Assembly: GCA_016208845.1 (NCBI GenBank)
Contig: JACQXH010000051.1
Span: 1-9,288 of the forward strand
Direction of reading: 5' to 3'
DNA from: Nitrospirota bacterium
GTDB lineage: Bacteria > Nitrospirota > Thermodesulfovibrionia > UBA6902 > BMS3Bbin08
DNA: 9,288 nucleotides
The translations under genes and the position numbers were made by a program. Each line of letters begins with the position of its first letter. Position 1 is the stretch's first letter. Below the pieces are notes generated by a model that saw only the letters and a program-made list of their open reading frames with translations, was not told the DNA's origin and did not search any database. Shown here piece after piece: positions 1 through 6,303 of this stretch.

Positions 1-2
1 TG

Positions 3-347
3 CCTGATGGCAGACTGAAGATACTTGTGCAGGGACTTGCCAAGGCAAAGATAACGAAGTTTACACAGGTTGATCCGTTTTATATGGGAGAAACAGAAAA
101 GATAGTTGATGAAAAACTCCCGGAGTTAACTATTGAGATTGAGGCCATGATGAGGAGCATAAAGGAACAGATGGACAAATCGGTGGCGCTCGGCAAATCG
201 CTCCTGCCTGACATGATGGTGCTTATAGAGAACATTGATGACCCGGGCAAGCTTGCCGACCTGGTAGCCTCAAACCTGGGTTTAAAGGCTGATCAGGCCC
301 AGGAAATTTTGGAGACGACAGACCCTGTGGCCCGGCTGAAAAAATAG
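3..347 (+). CDS. lon: Lon protease, N-terminal fragment (cut by window edge and ended by a frameshift)
   Basis: This is the 5' part of an ATP-dependent Lon protease. The frame is open from base 3, so the gene begins before the window. It reads PDGRLKILVQGLAKAKI, a typical stretch of the Lon substrate-binding N-domain, so roughly the first 80 residues are missing. The GTG at 27 is internal, not a real start. The frame stops at TAG 345-347, directly after six A (339-344). Adding one A, or slipping back one base, joins it to the next frame, which continues the expected Lon sequence (KKIGELLNREVELLLVQQ). The two frames together give about 700 codons here, which with the missing part fits the usual 780-820 residues. 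I infer one lon gene with a one-base deletion or a homopolymer sequencing error. Confidence 0.9.
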   Translation, partial: PDGRLKILVQGLAKAKITKFTQVDPFYMGETEKIVDEKLPELTIEIEAMMRSIKEQMDKSVALGKSLLPDMMVLIENIDDPGKLADLVASNLGLKADQAQEILETTDPVARLKK

Positions 348-2113
348 GAGAGCTGCTGAACCGGGAGGTTGAACTGCTCCTCGTACAGCAGAAGATCCAG
401 TCTGATGCCAAAGGCGAGATCGATAAGACCCAGAGAGAATACTTTTTGAGAGAGCAATTAAAGGCCATTCAAAAAGAACTCGGCGAAATAGACGAACGCG
501 GCGAGGAGGTCCGGGAATTAAGAAAGAAGATCGAAGATTCCAAAATGCCGGATAAAGTGGAGAAAGAAGCGCATAAGCAGCTCAAGAGGCTTGAAAAGAT
601 GCACCCTGACAGTGCTGAGGCCGGTACGATCAGGACTTATATCGACTGGCTTATCGAGATCCCCTGGTCCAGGAGCACTAAGGACAACCTTGATTTAAAG
701 GCTGCAAAAAAAGTCCTTGACGAAGACCATTATGACCTTGAACGTGTAAAAGAAAGAATACTGGAGTACCTCGGGGTCAGAAAACTTAAAGAAAAGATGA
801 AAGGCCCGATCCTGTGCTTTGTAGGGCCGCCGGGTGTCGGCAAGACATCTCTCGGCAAATCTATCGCCAGGGCCCTTGGAAGGGAATTCTTCAGGATGTC
901 CCTGGGCGGAATGAGGGACGAGGCTGAGATAAGGGGACATCGCAGGACCTATGTTGGAGCAATGCCCGGAAGGATAATACAGGGGATCAAGACAACCGGC
1001 AAGAACAATCCGGTATTTATGCTTGATGAGGTTGATAAAATAGGCATGGATTTCAGAGGCGACCCTGCGTCCGCACTTCTTGAGGTATTGGATCCGGAGC
1101 AAAATTTTGCCTTTGCCGATCACTACCTGGGCGTTCCATTTGATCTGAGCAAGGTCATGTTCATAACAACTGCAAATCTCATTGACCCCATCCCTTCTCC
1201 TCTGAGGGACAGGATGGAGATAATATACCTCTCTGGATATACAACAGAAGAAAAACTCGGCATAGCACGAAATTACCTCACTCCCAAGCAGCTTAATGAA
1301 CACGGCATTACAGGGAAAACCATAAGGATCAATGACAGCGCGGTAGCCCAGATAATCACCCATTACACAAGAGAAGCCGGCGTAAGAAACCTCGAGCGCG
1401 AGATAGCAAACCTTTGCCGCAAGGTTGCAAGAAAGATCGCAGAAGGAAAGGTCAAAAAATATCATATCTCGGCAAACAACCTCTCAAAGTATTTGGGCGT
1501 GCCAAAATATCTTCCTGAAGAAGAAATGGAAAAAGATGAGGTCGGGGTCGCGACCGGACTCGCATGGACAGAATCAGGAGGAGATATAATCTATATTGAA
1601 GCGACAATAATGAAGGGCAAAGGCCATCTTACACTCACCGGACAGCTGGGTGAGGTGATGAAAGAATCTGCTCATGCAGCCCTGAGCTATATCCGTTCCA
1701 GGGCTAAATCATTAAATATAGATAATGATGTATTTTCCAAGAACGATATCCATATCCATGTGCCTGCCGGCGCCATTCCCAAAGACGGTCCTTCTGCAGG
1801 TATAACTATGGCCACTTCACTTGCATCTGCATTTACGGGAAAACCTGTAAAGAAAAGCATTGCCATGACCGGCGAAGTAACTCTGCGCGGCAGGGTACTT
1901 CCAATCGGCGGACTTAAAGAACAGACCCTTGCCGCAAAAAGAATGGGTATAAAGAAGGTTATCATCCCATCGAGAAATAAAAAGGACCTCGAGGATATAC
2001 CCAAGTACATTAAGAAAGACATGGAATTCATAACCGTGGAGACTATGGATGAAGTGCTGGAAAATGCCCTTAAGAGTCCCAAGAAGAGTCCCAAAAAGGG
2101 CAAGGCAAAATAG
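344..2113 (+). CDS. lon: Lon protease, AAA+ and Ser-Lys protease domains
   Basis: This is the main body of Lon, a cytosolic ATP-driven protease that degrades misfolded and regulatory proteins as a hexamer. After the coiled-coil N-region (YFLREQLKAIQKELGE) come the AAA+ Walker A GPPGVGKT (824-847), Walker B VFMLDEVDKIG, a sensor stretch (FITTAN) and an arginine-finger region (PLRDRME). The protease domain follows, with catalytic Ser in PKDGPSAG (TCT 1793-1795) and catalytic Lys in GGLKEQ (AAA 1916-1918). All key residues are present. The frame is open from 344; if translated alone, the first candidate start is TTG at 446, which would lose the N-domain. The C-terminus ends in a lysine-rich tail with two SPKK repeats. 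Apart from the slip at 339-344 the gene looks functional. It is followed by a repeat arm and thiL. Confidence 0.96.
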   Translation: MGELLNREVELLLVQQKIQSDAKGEIDKTQREYFLREQLKAIQKELGEIDERGEEVRELRKKIEDSKMPDKVEKEAHKQLKRLEKMHPDSAEAGTIRTYIDWLIEIPWSRSTKDNLDLKAAKKVLDEDHYDLERVKERILEYLGVRKLKEKMKGPILCFVGPPGVGKTSLGKSIARALGREFFRMSLGGMRDEAEIRGHRRTYVGAMPGRIIQGIKTTGKNNPVFMLDEVDKIGMDFRGDPASALLEVLDPEQNFAFADHYLGVPFDLSKVMFITTANLIDPIPSPLRDRMEIIYLSGYTTEEKLGIARNYLTPKQLNEHGITGKTIRINDSAVAQIITHYTREAGVRNLEREIANLCRKVARKIAEGKVKKYHISANNLSKYLGVPKYLPEEEMEKDEVGVATGLAWTESGGDIIYIEATIMKGKGHLTLTGQLGEVMKESAHAALSYIRSRAKSLNIDNDVFSKNDIHIHVPAGAIPKDGPSAGITMATSLASAFTGKPVKKSIAMTGEVTLRGRVLPIGGLKEQTLAAKRMGIKKVIIPSRNKKDLEDIPKYIKKDMEFITVETMDEVLENALKSPKKSPKKGKAK

Positions 2114-2139
2114 CCTTTAAATTGCAAATATAACAAATT

Positions 2140-2163
2140 AGCCACGGATGAACACGGATGAAC
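2140..2163 (+). repeat. Single arm of the interspersed CCACGGAT repeat
   Basis: The stretch begins AGCCACGGATGAACACGG and then repeats GATGAAC. The same pattern occurs as left arms at 4580 and 8848 and, inverted, as right arms at 4742 and near 9038. Here only one arm is visible. It lies between lon and thiL and touches the thiL 5' end, where no normal start codon remains. It supplies out-of-frame ATGs at 2148 and 2158. Confidence 0.75.
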
Positions 2164-2167
2164 GAAG

Positions 2168-3184
2168 ATATCAGATAAAAGTTCCCTCTCATATCTCGGC
2201 GAGTTCGGTCTCATTGAAAAGATCCGCAATAAATCCTCTTCTCTCCCGCCGGAAGTCCTAAAAGGCATAGGGGATGATGCCGCTGCAGTGAACTTCAGGG
2301 CAGGCAAGGTACTGATGACAACCGATATGCTGCTTGAAGGTATTCATTTCGATCTATCATTCACAACTTATTATCAGCTCGGCCATAAAACTGTTGCGGT
2401 AAATGTAAGTGATATTTTTGCTATGGGCGGTATTCCAAAATATTTTCTTTTATCCGTCGGCATCCCGAAAAATTCTAAACCCGGAGACATTGATGACCTC
2501 TACTCAGGCATAAGGGAAGCCTCAGGGAGATTCGGGGTTTCAGTTATAGGCGGCGACACGTGTGCGTCTGAAAACGGTCTGGTGCTGAGCGGTACTCTTG
2601 TCGGACATGCTGATAAAATAATATTGCGCTCCGGAGCCAGAGAGGGCGATAATATTTTTGTAACAAATACACTTGGTGATTCGGCAATGGGACTATTCCT
2701 TTTACAGGGGCAGGGGTCAAGGGTACAGGGTACAGTAAGAAGAAACAGGAACGGGAATTTACGATTCAAGAATCTAAACTCGAGGCATGTTCTTACGCTT
2801 ATCAAAAAGCACCTGATGCCGGAGCCGGCTGCTGTAAGAAATACTTCACGCATCACATCCATGATAGATATCAGTGACGGACTCCTCATCGATCTAAGCC
2901 ATATATGTGACGAAAGCAATACAGGGGCGATAATCTATAGAGACAGCATACCCATTTCACGTGAACTTTCAGAGATAGCTGGAATATTGGGTGAAGACCC
3001 GATGAGATTTGCCTTAACAGGCGGTGAAGATTATGCCCTTCTCTTTACCTCTCCATCAAAATTCAGAACAAATGCTGTTAAAATAGGTAAAATAATCAGG
3101 AAAGGCAGATATATTGCTGATTCAGAAGGCAGAAAAATGCCTTTTGCGGCAGAAGGGTATGAACATTTTAAAATCAAATATTAA
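2168..3184 (+). CDS. thiL: Thiamine-monophosphate kinase ThiL, start codon unclear
   Basis: ThiL phosphorylates thiamine monophosphate with ATP to the active cofactor thiamine diphosphate, the last step of thiamine synthesis, in the cytosol. Family marks in order are LGEFGLIEKIR, GIGDDAA (metal binding), TDMLLEGIHFD, VNVSDIFAMGG, IGGDTCAS, DISDGLLIDL and TGGEDYALLFT. The true protein must begin before GEFGLI, near 2168-2200. That part of the frame has only an in-frame TGA (2159) and then no ATG, GTG or TTG before GTG 2288, which would remove the GDDAA motif. The given start is an ATA codon chosen only as a placeholder. A one-base indel would connect the ATG at 2158. Between GLFLLQ and LTLIKKHL there is an extra stretch (about 2704-2790) encoded by repeat-like DNA. 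The gene may be impaired, or there may be a base error near 2165. Confidence 0.88.
   Translation: MSDKSSLSYLGEFGLIEKIRNKSSSLPPEVLKGIGDDAAAVNFRAGKVLMTTDMLLEGIHFDLSFTTYYQLGHKTVAVNVSDIFAMGGIPKYFLLSVGIPKNSKPGDIDDLYSGIREASGRFGVSVIGGDTCASENGLVLSGTLVGHADKIILRSGAREGDNIFVTNTLGDSAMGLFLLQGQGSRVQGTVRRNRNGNLRFKNLNSRHVLTLIKKHLMPEPAAVRNTSRITSMIDISDGLLIDLSHICDESNTGAIIYRDSIPISRELSEIAGILGEDPMRFALTGGEDYALLFTSPSKFRTNAVKIGKIIRKGRYIADSEGRKMPFAAEGYEHFKIKY
2704..2740 (+). repeat. GGGTCAAGGG/GGGTACAGGG repeat inside thiL
   Basis: Within thiL the DNA reads CAGGGGTCAAGGGTACAGGG then TACAG. This matches the GGGTCAA tandem units upstream of pgpA (8332-8364). It is translated in frame as roughly GQGSRVQGT, between conserved ThiL blocks where relatives such as E. 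coli ThiL have only a short linker. I infer that a copy of the repeat entered the gene without breaking the frame. The following bases to about 2790 also encode sequence I do not recognise as ThiL. Confidence 0.6.
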
Positions 3185-3210
3185 AATTTAAATATCAAAA
3201 ATATTGCAAT

Positions 3211-3216
3211 TATAAT
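3211..3216 (+). promoter_or_regulatory. Possible -10 box before the DUF2062 gene
   Basis: A perfect TATAAT lies in the AT-rich gap between thiL and the DUF2062 gene, about 36 bases before its ATG. The matching -35 position holds only a weak TTAAAT. Given the base composition, the match could be chance. Confidence 0.2.
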
Positions 3217-3251
3217 CTAAATAAAAACATCCTTTTGATTTTACGTTGACT

Positions 3252-3734
3252 ATGTCATTAAAGGATAAATTAACAGGCATATTCCAGGTGAAGGAAACCC
3301 CGCATCGCATCGCGCTCGCCTTTGCACTCGGTGTATTCATGGGGATATCTCCCCTGCTCGGCCTGCACTATATTGGAGGTTTTTTGCTTGCATGGGCCTT
3401 TCGCCTGAATAAACTGGTCACCCTTATAGGTGTAAGCATCAATAATCCATGGACTATAGTGCCTATATCTTCTTTCTGTGTGTGGGTGGGGAAAAAACTG
3501 ATCGGCATCAAACAGGTACTGCCGGAGGTCGACTGGAATAGCGTGACCCTTACCACTATCATCAGTAAATTTACTGATATGGATAATTTTATTTATCTCA
3601 TCAAAGGGTTAAAGCCTCTTTTAGCTTCTTTTTTTGTAGGGTCTTTTATTATGTGCACATTCGCCGGGATAGTGAGCTATTTTATTATCCAGATCATGAT
3701 AACCAGATACCGGAGAACACGGGATGCCTCATAA
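3252..3734 (+). CDS. DUF2062 domain membrane protein
   Basis: This small protein (160 residues from ATG 3252) matches the DUF2062 family, whose biochemical role is not established. The block TPHRIALAFALGVFMGISP followed by GLHYIGGFLLAWAFRLNKL and SINNPWT is the family signature. Hydrophobic stretches around residues 20-55 and again near the C-terminus (LLASFFVGSFIMCTFAGIV) suggest at least two or three membrane helices with a basic tail (TRYRRTR). An in-frame TTG lies six bases upstream at 3246; I prefer the ATG, though neither has a clear ribosome binding site. The 3' end overlaps the next gene by 11 bases, which suggests translational coupling and shared membrane localisation with the metalloprotease. 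No function should be assigned beyond the domain name. Confidence 0.85.
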   Translation: MSLKDKLTGIFQVKETPHRIALAFALGVFMGISPLLGLHYIGGFLLAWAFRLNKLVTLIGVSINNPWTIVPISSFCVWVGKKLIGIKQVLPEVDWNSVTLTTIISKFTDMDNFIYLIKGLKPLLASFFVGSFIMCTFAGIVSYFIIQIMITRYRRTRDAS

Positions 3735-4569
3735 ACTGACGCGTGTTCATGTTCTGCTTTTTGTCCTGACCTTCATGACAACACTTATCGCCGGGGCGAT
3801 CCTTAACGGTATAGCGCCGTGGGAGCATCCTGAGAAGATATACCTCGGACTGCCTTTTTCCTTAACATTGCTTCTTATTCTCCTTACCCATGAATTATCC
3901 CATTATTTTATGTCGCGCAGACATAATGTGTCTGTGACCCTGCCGTATTTCATCCCTGCCCCTCCTATCCCCTTCGGAATAGGAACCTTCGGCGCTATCA
4001 TTAAAATGCGGCCTCCCATGCCTGACAGGCGTTCGCTCATTGATATAGGCGCATCAGGGCCGATAGGCGGATTTGCTGTTGCACTGATCGCCGCCATTAT
4101 AGGATTGAAATTATCACGCATCGTACCTGCTAAAGAATTGAATGAAGGACTTTCACTTGGAAGTTCGATACTTTTTTATTTCCTGTCCGAAATTATTTTA
4201 AAGATAGAACCTGACAAGCAAAATATAATGCTGCACCCCGTTGCCTTTGCAGGATGGATAGGCCTGATGGTAACATCCCTTAATCTCCTGCCTGTAGGCC
4301 AGCTTGACGGAGGGCATATCGCATATGCCCTGTTTGGTGAAAAACATGAGAGGATATCAAAATCGACTATACCTGTGCTTGTAGTACTCGGGATATTATT
4401 CTGGCCCGGCTGGCTGATGTGGGCGCTGCTTTTGGTATTAATTGGCTACAAACATCCGCCTGTGGCCTTCCCGCAAATACAGCTTGACAGAAAAAGGAGG
4501 CTTGCAGGTCTTGCCTGTTTTATTATTTTCATATTGACCTTCACACCTATGCCTTTTTCCGGGATTTAA
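3724..4569 (+). CDS. Site-2 protease family (M50) membrane metalloprotease
   Basis: This is a 281-residue integral membrane protein of the S2P/M50 type, which cleaves peptide bonds within or near the membrane using zinc. It has HELSH at residues 56-60 (the HExxH zinc motif) and NLLPVGQLDGGH at residues 187-198 (the second motif, with the third zinc ligand Asp195). Hydrophobic helices flank both motifs, and the proline-rich loop PAPPIPFGIGTFGA lies after the first. I see no PDZ domain, unlike RseP. The layout resembles the shorter S2P proteases related to plant EGY and other uncharacterised bacterial members. ATG 3724 is preceded by GGAG at good spacing, inside the end of the DUF2062 gene. The substrate is unknown; no sigma or anti-sigma gene is adjacent. 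The gene looks intact. Confidence 0.9.
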   Translation: MPHKLTRVHVLLFVLTFMTTLIAGAILNGIAPWEHPEKIYLGLPFSLTLLLILLTHELSHYFMSRRHNVSVTLPYFIPAPPIPFGIGTFGAIIKMRPPMPDRRSLIDIGASGPIGGFAVALIAAIIGLKLSRIVPAKELNEGLSLGSSILFYFLSEIILKIEPDKQNIMLHPVAFAGWIGLMVTSLNLLPVGQLDGGHIAYALFGEKHERISKSTIPVLVVLGILFWPGWLMWALLLVLIGYKHPPVAFPQIQLDRKRRLAGLACFIIFILTFTPMPFSGI

Positions 4570-4579
4570 TAAACATTTT

Positions 4580-4773
4580 GCCACGGATTTGCGCGGATGA
4601 GCACGGAAACTGAAAGAAATAATATTAATCCCGATGCTTCGGGATGCATTTTGATTTTAATACTATGACACAACTGCTCAATCTCTTAACTTCATAATTT
4701 TTAATTTACAAAATCTGTGTCTGCCGGCAGGCAGATATTTTAATCCGCGTTCATCCGTATTCATCCGTGGCTA
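4580..4773. repeat. Paired-arm inverted repeat element, copy with both ends
   Basis: This fills most of the 236-base gap between the convergent gene sets. The left arm (4580-4616) reads GCCACGGATTTGCGCGGATG then GCACGGAAACTGAA. The right arm (4742-4773) is the rough inverse, ending TTCATCCGTGGCTA. The interior holds a perfect hairpin, TCCCGATGCTTCGGGA (4629-4644), and the palindrome CTGCCGGCAG (4721-4730). No coding frame is present. The same design with the same ACGGAAACTGAA motif recurs at 8848-9091. It looks like a non-autonomous, MITE-like or REP-like element; no transposase is in the window. Confidence 0.7.
4629..4650 (+). terminator. Possible terminator hairpin after the metalloprotease gene
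   Basis: The perfect 6-bp stem TCCCGA/TCGGGA with loop TGCT is followed by TGCATTTTGATTTT, a T-rich but not pure T tract. It lies 60 bases after the metalloprotease stop and could end that transcript. The identical 16-mer also occurs at 7757-7772 inside another repeat, so it may be only a repeat module. Confidence 0.35.
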
Positions 4774-4805
4774 AACTTGATTTTATTCTATCGGTGGTAA
4801 CCAGA

Positions 4806-4818
4806 TTAATCTGTGGCT
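4806..4818 (-). repeat. Repeat half-arm forming the recX 3' end
   Basis: On the coding strand of recX the end reads AGCCACAGATTAA, close to AGCCACGGATTAA in the copy at 8849. It encodes the last residues and the TAA stop of recX. It sits about 30 bases from the right arm of the 4580-4773 element and may be a further partial arm. Confidence 0.5.
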
Positions 4819-5318
4819 ATAATATTGATTGACTTGACCGCCGAGTGGATCACTTCAGAAGAAAACCCCCTGCGCTGGAGCATTCCGATGAGCCTTCTTT
4901 TTGCCACCTCACGAGGATAATCTTTTAAAATCCTCATTTTCTTTTCGACAAGTCTGAGCGCGGTTTCTTTTTCCGTATCCTCTGACAGGGCTGACATTGA
5001 TTCTGAGATCAAATCCTTCTCAATGCCGCGGCTCGAGAGGAATTGCTGAATTCCCTTTTTACCGAGCAGTCTCTTATCAATGGCATTTCTTACAAGCTCA
5101 GGCGCGAGGTGCTCGTCTTTTACCATTTCAGTGTCTTTAAGGAATATTACGGCGCCGGACAGAGTGTCTTCGTCAAAACCCTTTTTTCTCAATTTTTGAT
5201 TTAATTCTTTTTCGCTTCTAGAGCGGTAACTGAGGAGTTTTAAGGCGTAGCGTATTGCTTCAGCGCGAGAATCTTTCAATTTTAGGCATATCCTTTTTCT
5301 CGGGGACCTCTTGTTCAT
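4806..5318 (-). CDS. recX: RecX family regulatory protein
   Basis: RecX binds RecA filaments and limits RecA activity. This 170-residue, charged, helical protein shows the family pattern: AIRYALKLLSYRSRSEKELNQKL near the N-terminus, a middle repeat (KRLLGKKGIQQFLSSRGIEKDLI) and a third (AKRRLIGMLQRRGFSSEVIHSAV), matching the three-helix-bundle tandem repeats. It follows recA and pilT on the same strand, the usual recA-recX linkage with pilT between. ATG 5318 overlaps the end of the pilT remnant by 59 bases and lacks a clear ribosome binding site; a TTG at 5279 just before LKDSRAEAI is an alternative. The last codons (IATD-stop) lie in a sequence resembling an interspersed repeat arm, so the natural C-terminus may have been replaced. 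Confidence 0.88.
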   Translation of the reverse strand: MNKRSPRKRICLKLKDSRAEAIRYALKLLSYRSRSEKELNQKLRKKGFDEDTLSGAVIFLKDTEMVKDEHLAPELVRNAIDKRLLGKKGIQQFLSSRGIEKDLISESMSALSEDTEKETALRLVEKKMRILKDYPREVAKRRLIGMLQRRGFSSEVIHSAVKSINIIATD

Positions 5319-5514
5319 TTAACCATAAATCACTTGTTGACGAGATGCCTTTGACTCTGAGGGCAAAATCGTCCGGATTCGATGCCCTGCGCTGGGCGTC
5401 TTCATAAGTTATAAGTCCGGCTTTAAATAAATCAAAAAGGGACTGGTCGAATGTCTGCATCCCGTACTGGCTATAACCTTGAGAAATATAGTCAGGTATT
5501 GATTTGGTTTTTTC
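5260..5514 (-). pseudogene. pilT: PilT 3' remnant, out of frame with the main pilT part
   Basis: In a different reading frame from the upstream pilT part, this stretch encodes EKTKSIPDYISQGYSQYGMQ, then TFDQSLFDLFKAGLITYEDA and ASNPDDFALRVKGISS, the known C-terminal end of PilT proteins. The first recognisable codon is GAA at 5514. It joins the N-terminal part at GGA/GAA around 5514-5518, where about 40 codons normally present between QVRxQL and EKTK (including ISQRL and the AIRNLI-like stretch) are missing, and one base is out of phase. From ATG 5460 a 66-residue product is possible but unlikely to matter. The 3' end overlaps recX. Confidence 0.85.
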
Positions 5515-6292
5515 CCAGCTGCATCCTGACCTGTTTATGCTGATAAGGCGGGAACACTGTAATGATCCTGTTTACGGTCTCAGTTGCATCAACTGTATGC
5601 AGGGTGCTAAGCACAAGATGCCCTGTCTCTGCCGCTATAAGGGCTGTCTGGATCGTTTCAAAATCCCGCATCTCACCGACAAGTATTACGTCAGGGTCCT
5701 GTCTCAGGGCTGACCTGAGGGCTTTACTGAAAGACTCGGTATCAGTGCCGATCTCACGCTGGCTTATAATACTGCTCTTGTCCCTGTGAAGGAATTCGAT
5801 CGGGTCTTCAATGGTTATTATATTATCAGTCCTGTTCTGGTTAATGTATTCTATCATTGCCGCTAGCGAAGTGGTCTTGCCGCTTCCTGTTGTTCCCGTG
5901 ACAAGTATAAGCCCCCTCGGCTCCAAAGCGATCTTTTTTAATACAGGCGGAAGATCAAGCTGTTCTATCTCAAGGATCTTCATCGGTATTACCCTTAAGA
6001 CGATCCCGACCGTTCCCCTCTGCACAAAGGCATTGCATCTATACCGTCCAAAGCCGGGGATGCCATAGGATATATCGATTTCGTTCTTTCTCTTGAACGA
6101 CTCCCGCTGAACCTCGTTCATAACAGAAGCGGCTATCTCACTGGTATCTTGAGATGTAAGCCGTTTTTCCCCTGATATAGACTTAAGTTCCCCGTTGACC
6201 CTTACTATGGGCGGGCTGCCTACTTTGATGTGCAGGTCAGATGCCTTCATCTGAACGGCCTTTTTAAGAAGCTCATCAATAATTACTGGCAC
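5492..6292 (-). CDS. pilT: PilT type IV pilus retraction ATPase, C-terminally truncated by deletion
   Basis: PilT is the hexameric cytoplasmic ATPase that pulls back type IV pili, driving twitching motility and often DNA uptake. Visible motifs are the N-terminal ASDLHIKVGSPPIVRVNGEL, Walker A GTTGSGKT (residues 133-140), the Asp box TIEDPIEF, Walker B DPDVILVGEMRD (199-210) and the His box TGHLVLSTLHT (223-233). After QHKQVRMQL it leaves the family sequence and stops (GKNQINT). The rest is found downstream in another frame. Normal length is about 350-370 residues; this product is 266 and lacks the C-terminal region needed for retraction. The start is GTG 6292, with AGAGGTGA overlapping the recA stop only 3 bases away, so it is coupled to recA. 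It is probably a pseudogene unless the deletion is an assembly error. Confidence 0.93.
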   Translation of the reverse strand: MPVIIDELLKKAVQMKASDLHIKVGSPPIVRVNGELKSISGEKRLTSQDTSEIAASVMNEVQRESFKRKNEIDISYGIPGFGRYRCNAFVQRGTVGIVLRVIPMKILEIEQLDLPPVLKKIALEPRGLILVTGTTGSGKTTSLAAMIEYINQNRTDNIITIEDPIEFLHRDKSSIISQREIGTDTESFSKALRSALRQDPDVILVGEMRDFETIQTALIAAETGHLVLSTLHTVDATETVNRIITVFPPYQHKQVRMQLGKNQINT

Positions 6293-6295
6293 ATT

Positions 6296-6303
6296 TCACC
6301 TCT
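6296..6303 (-). promoter_or_regulatory. Ribosome binding site for pilT overlapping the recA stop
   Basis: On the minus strand the sequence AGAGGTGA includes the TGA stop of recA and lies just before the GTG start of pilT. This fixes the GTG at 6292 as the start and indicates translational coupling from recA to pilT. Confidence 0.6.

Noticed and set aside
339..350. Programmed -1 frameshifting in lon
   Set aside because: A6 is slippery, but the heptamer is G AAA AAA rather than a standard one, and I know of no lon gene that uses it. A base error or mutation is simpler, so it is kept only as an alternative.
695..1465. Long open frame on the minus strand opposite lon (256 codons)
   Set aside because: It lies entirely against conserved Lon AAA+ coding sequence, and its translation is cysteine- and tyrosine-rich without any recognisable domain; it is a shadow frame.
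2288..2290. GTG 2288 as the thiL start
   Set aside because: It would remove the GIGDDAA metal-binding motif and the GEFGLI block that are clearly encoded upstream in the same frame.
1687..2307. Minus-strand open frame across the lon end and thiL start
   Set aside because: It is opposite two real coding regions and resembles no family. It does not explain the missing thiL start.
5504..6068. Several plus-strand open frames opposite pilT
   Set aside because: All are antisense to conserved PilT coding sequence and have no recognisable features.
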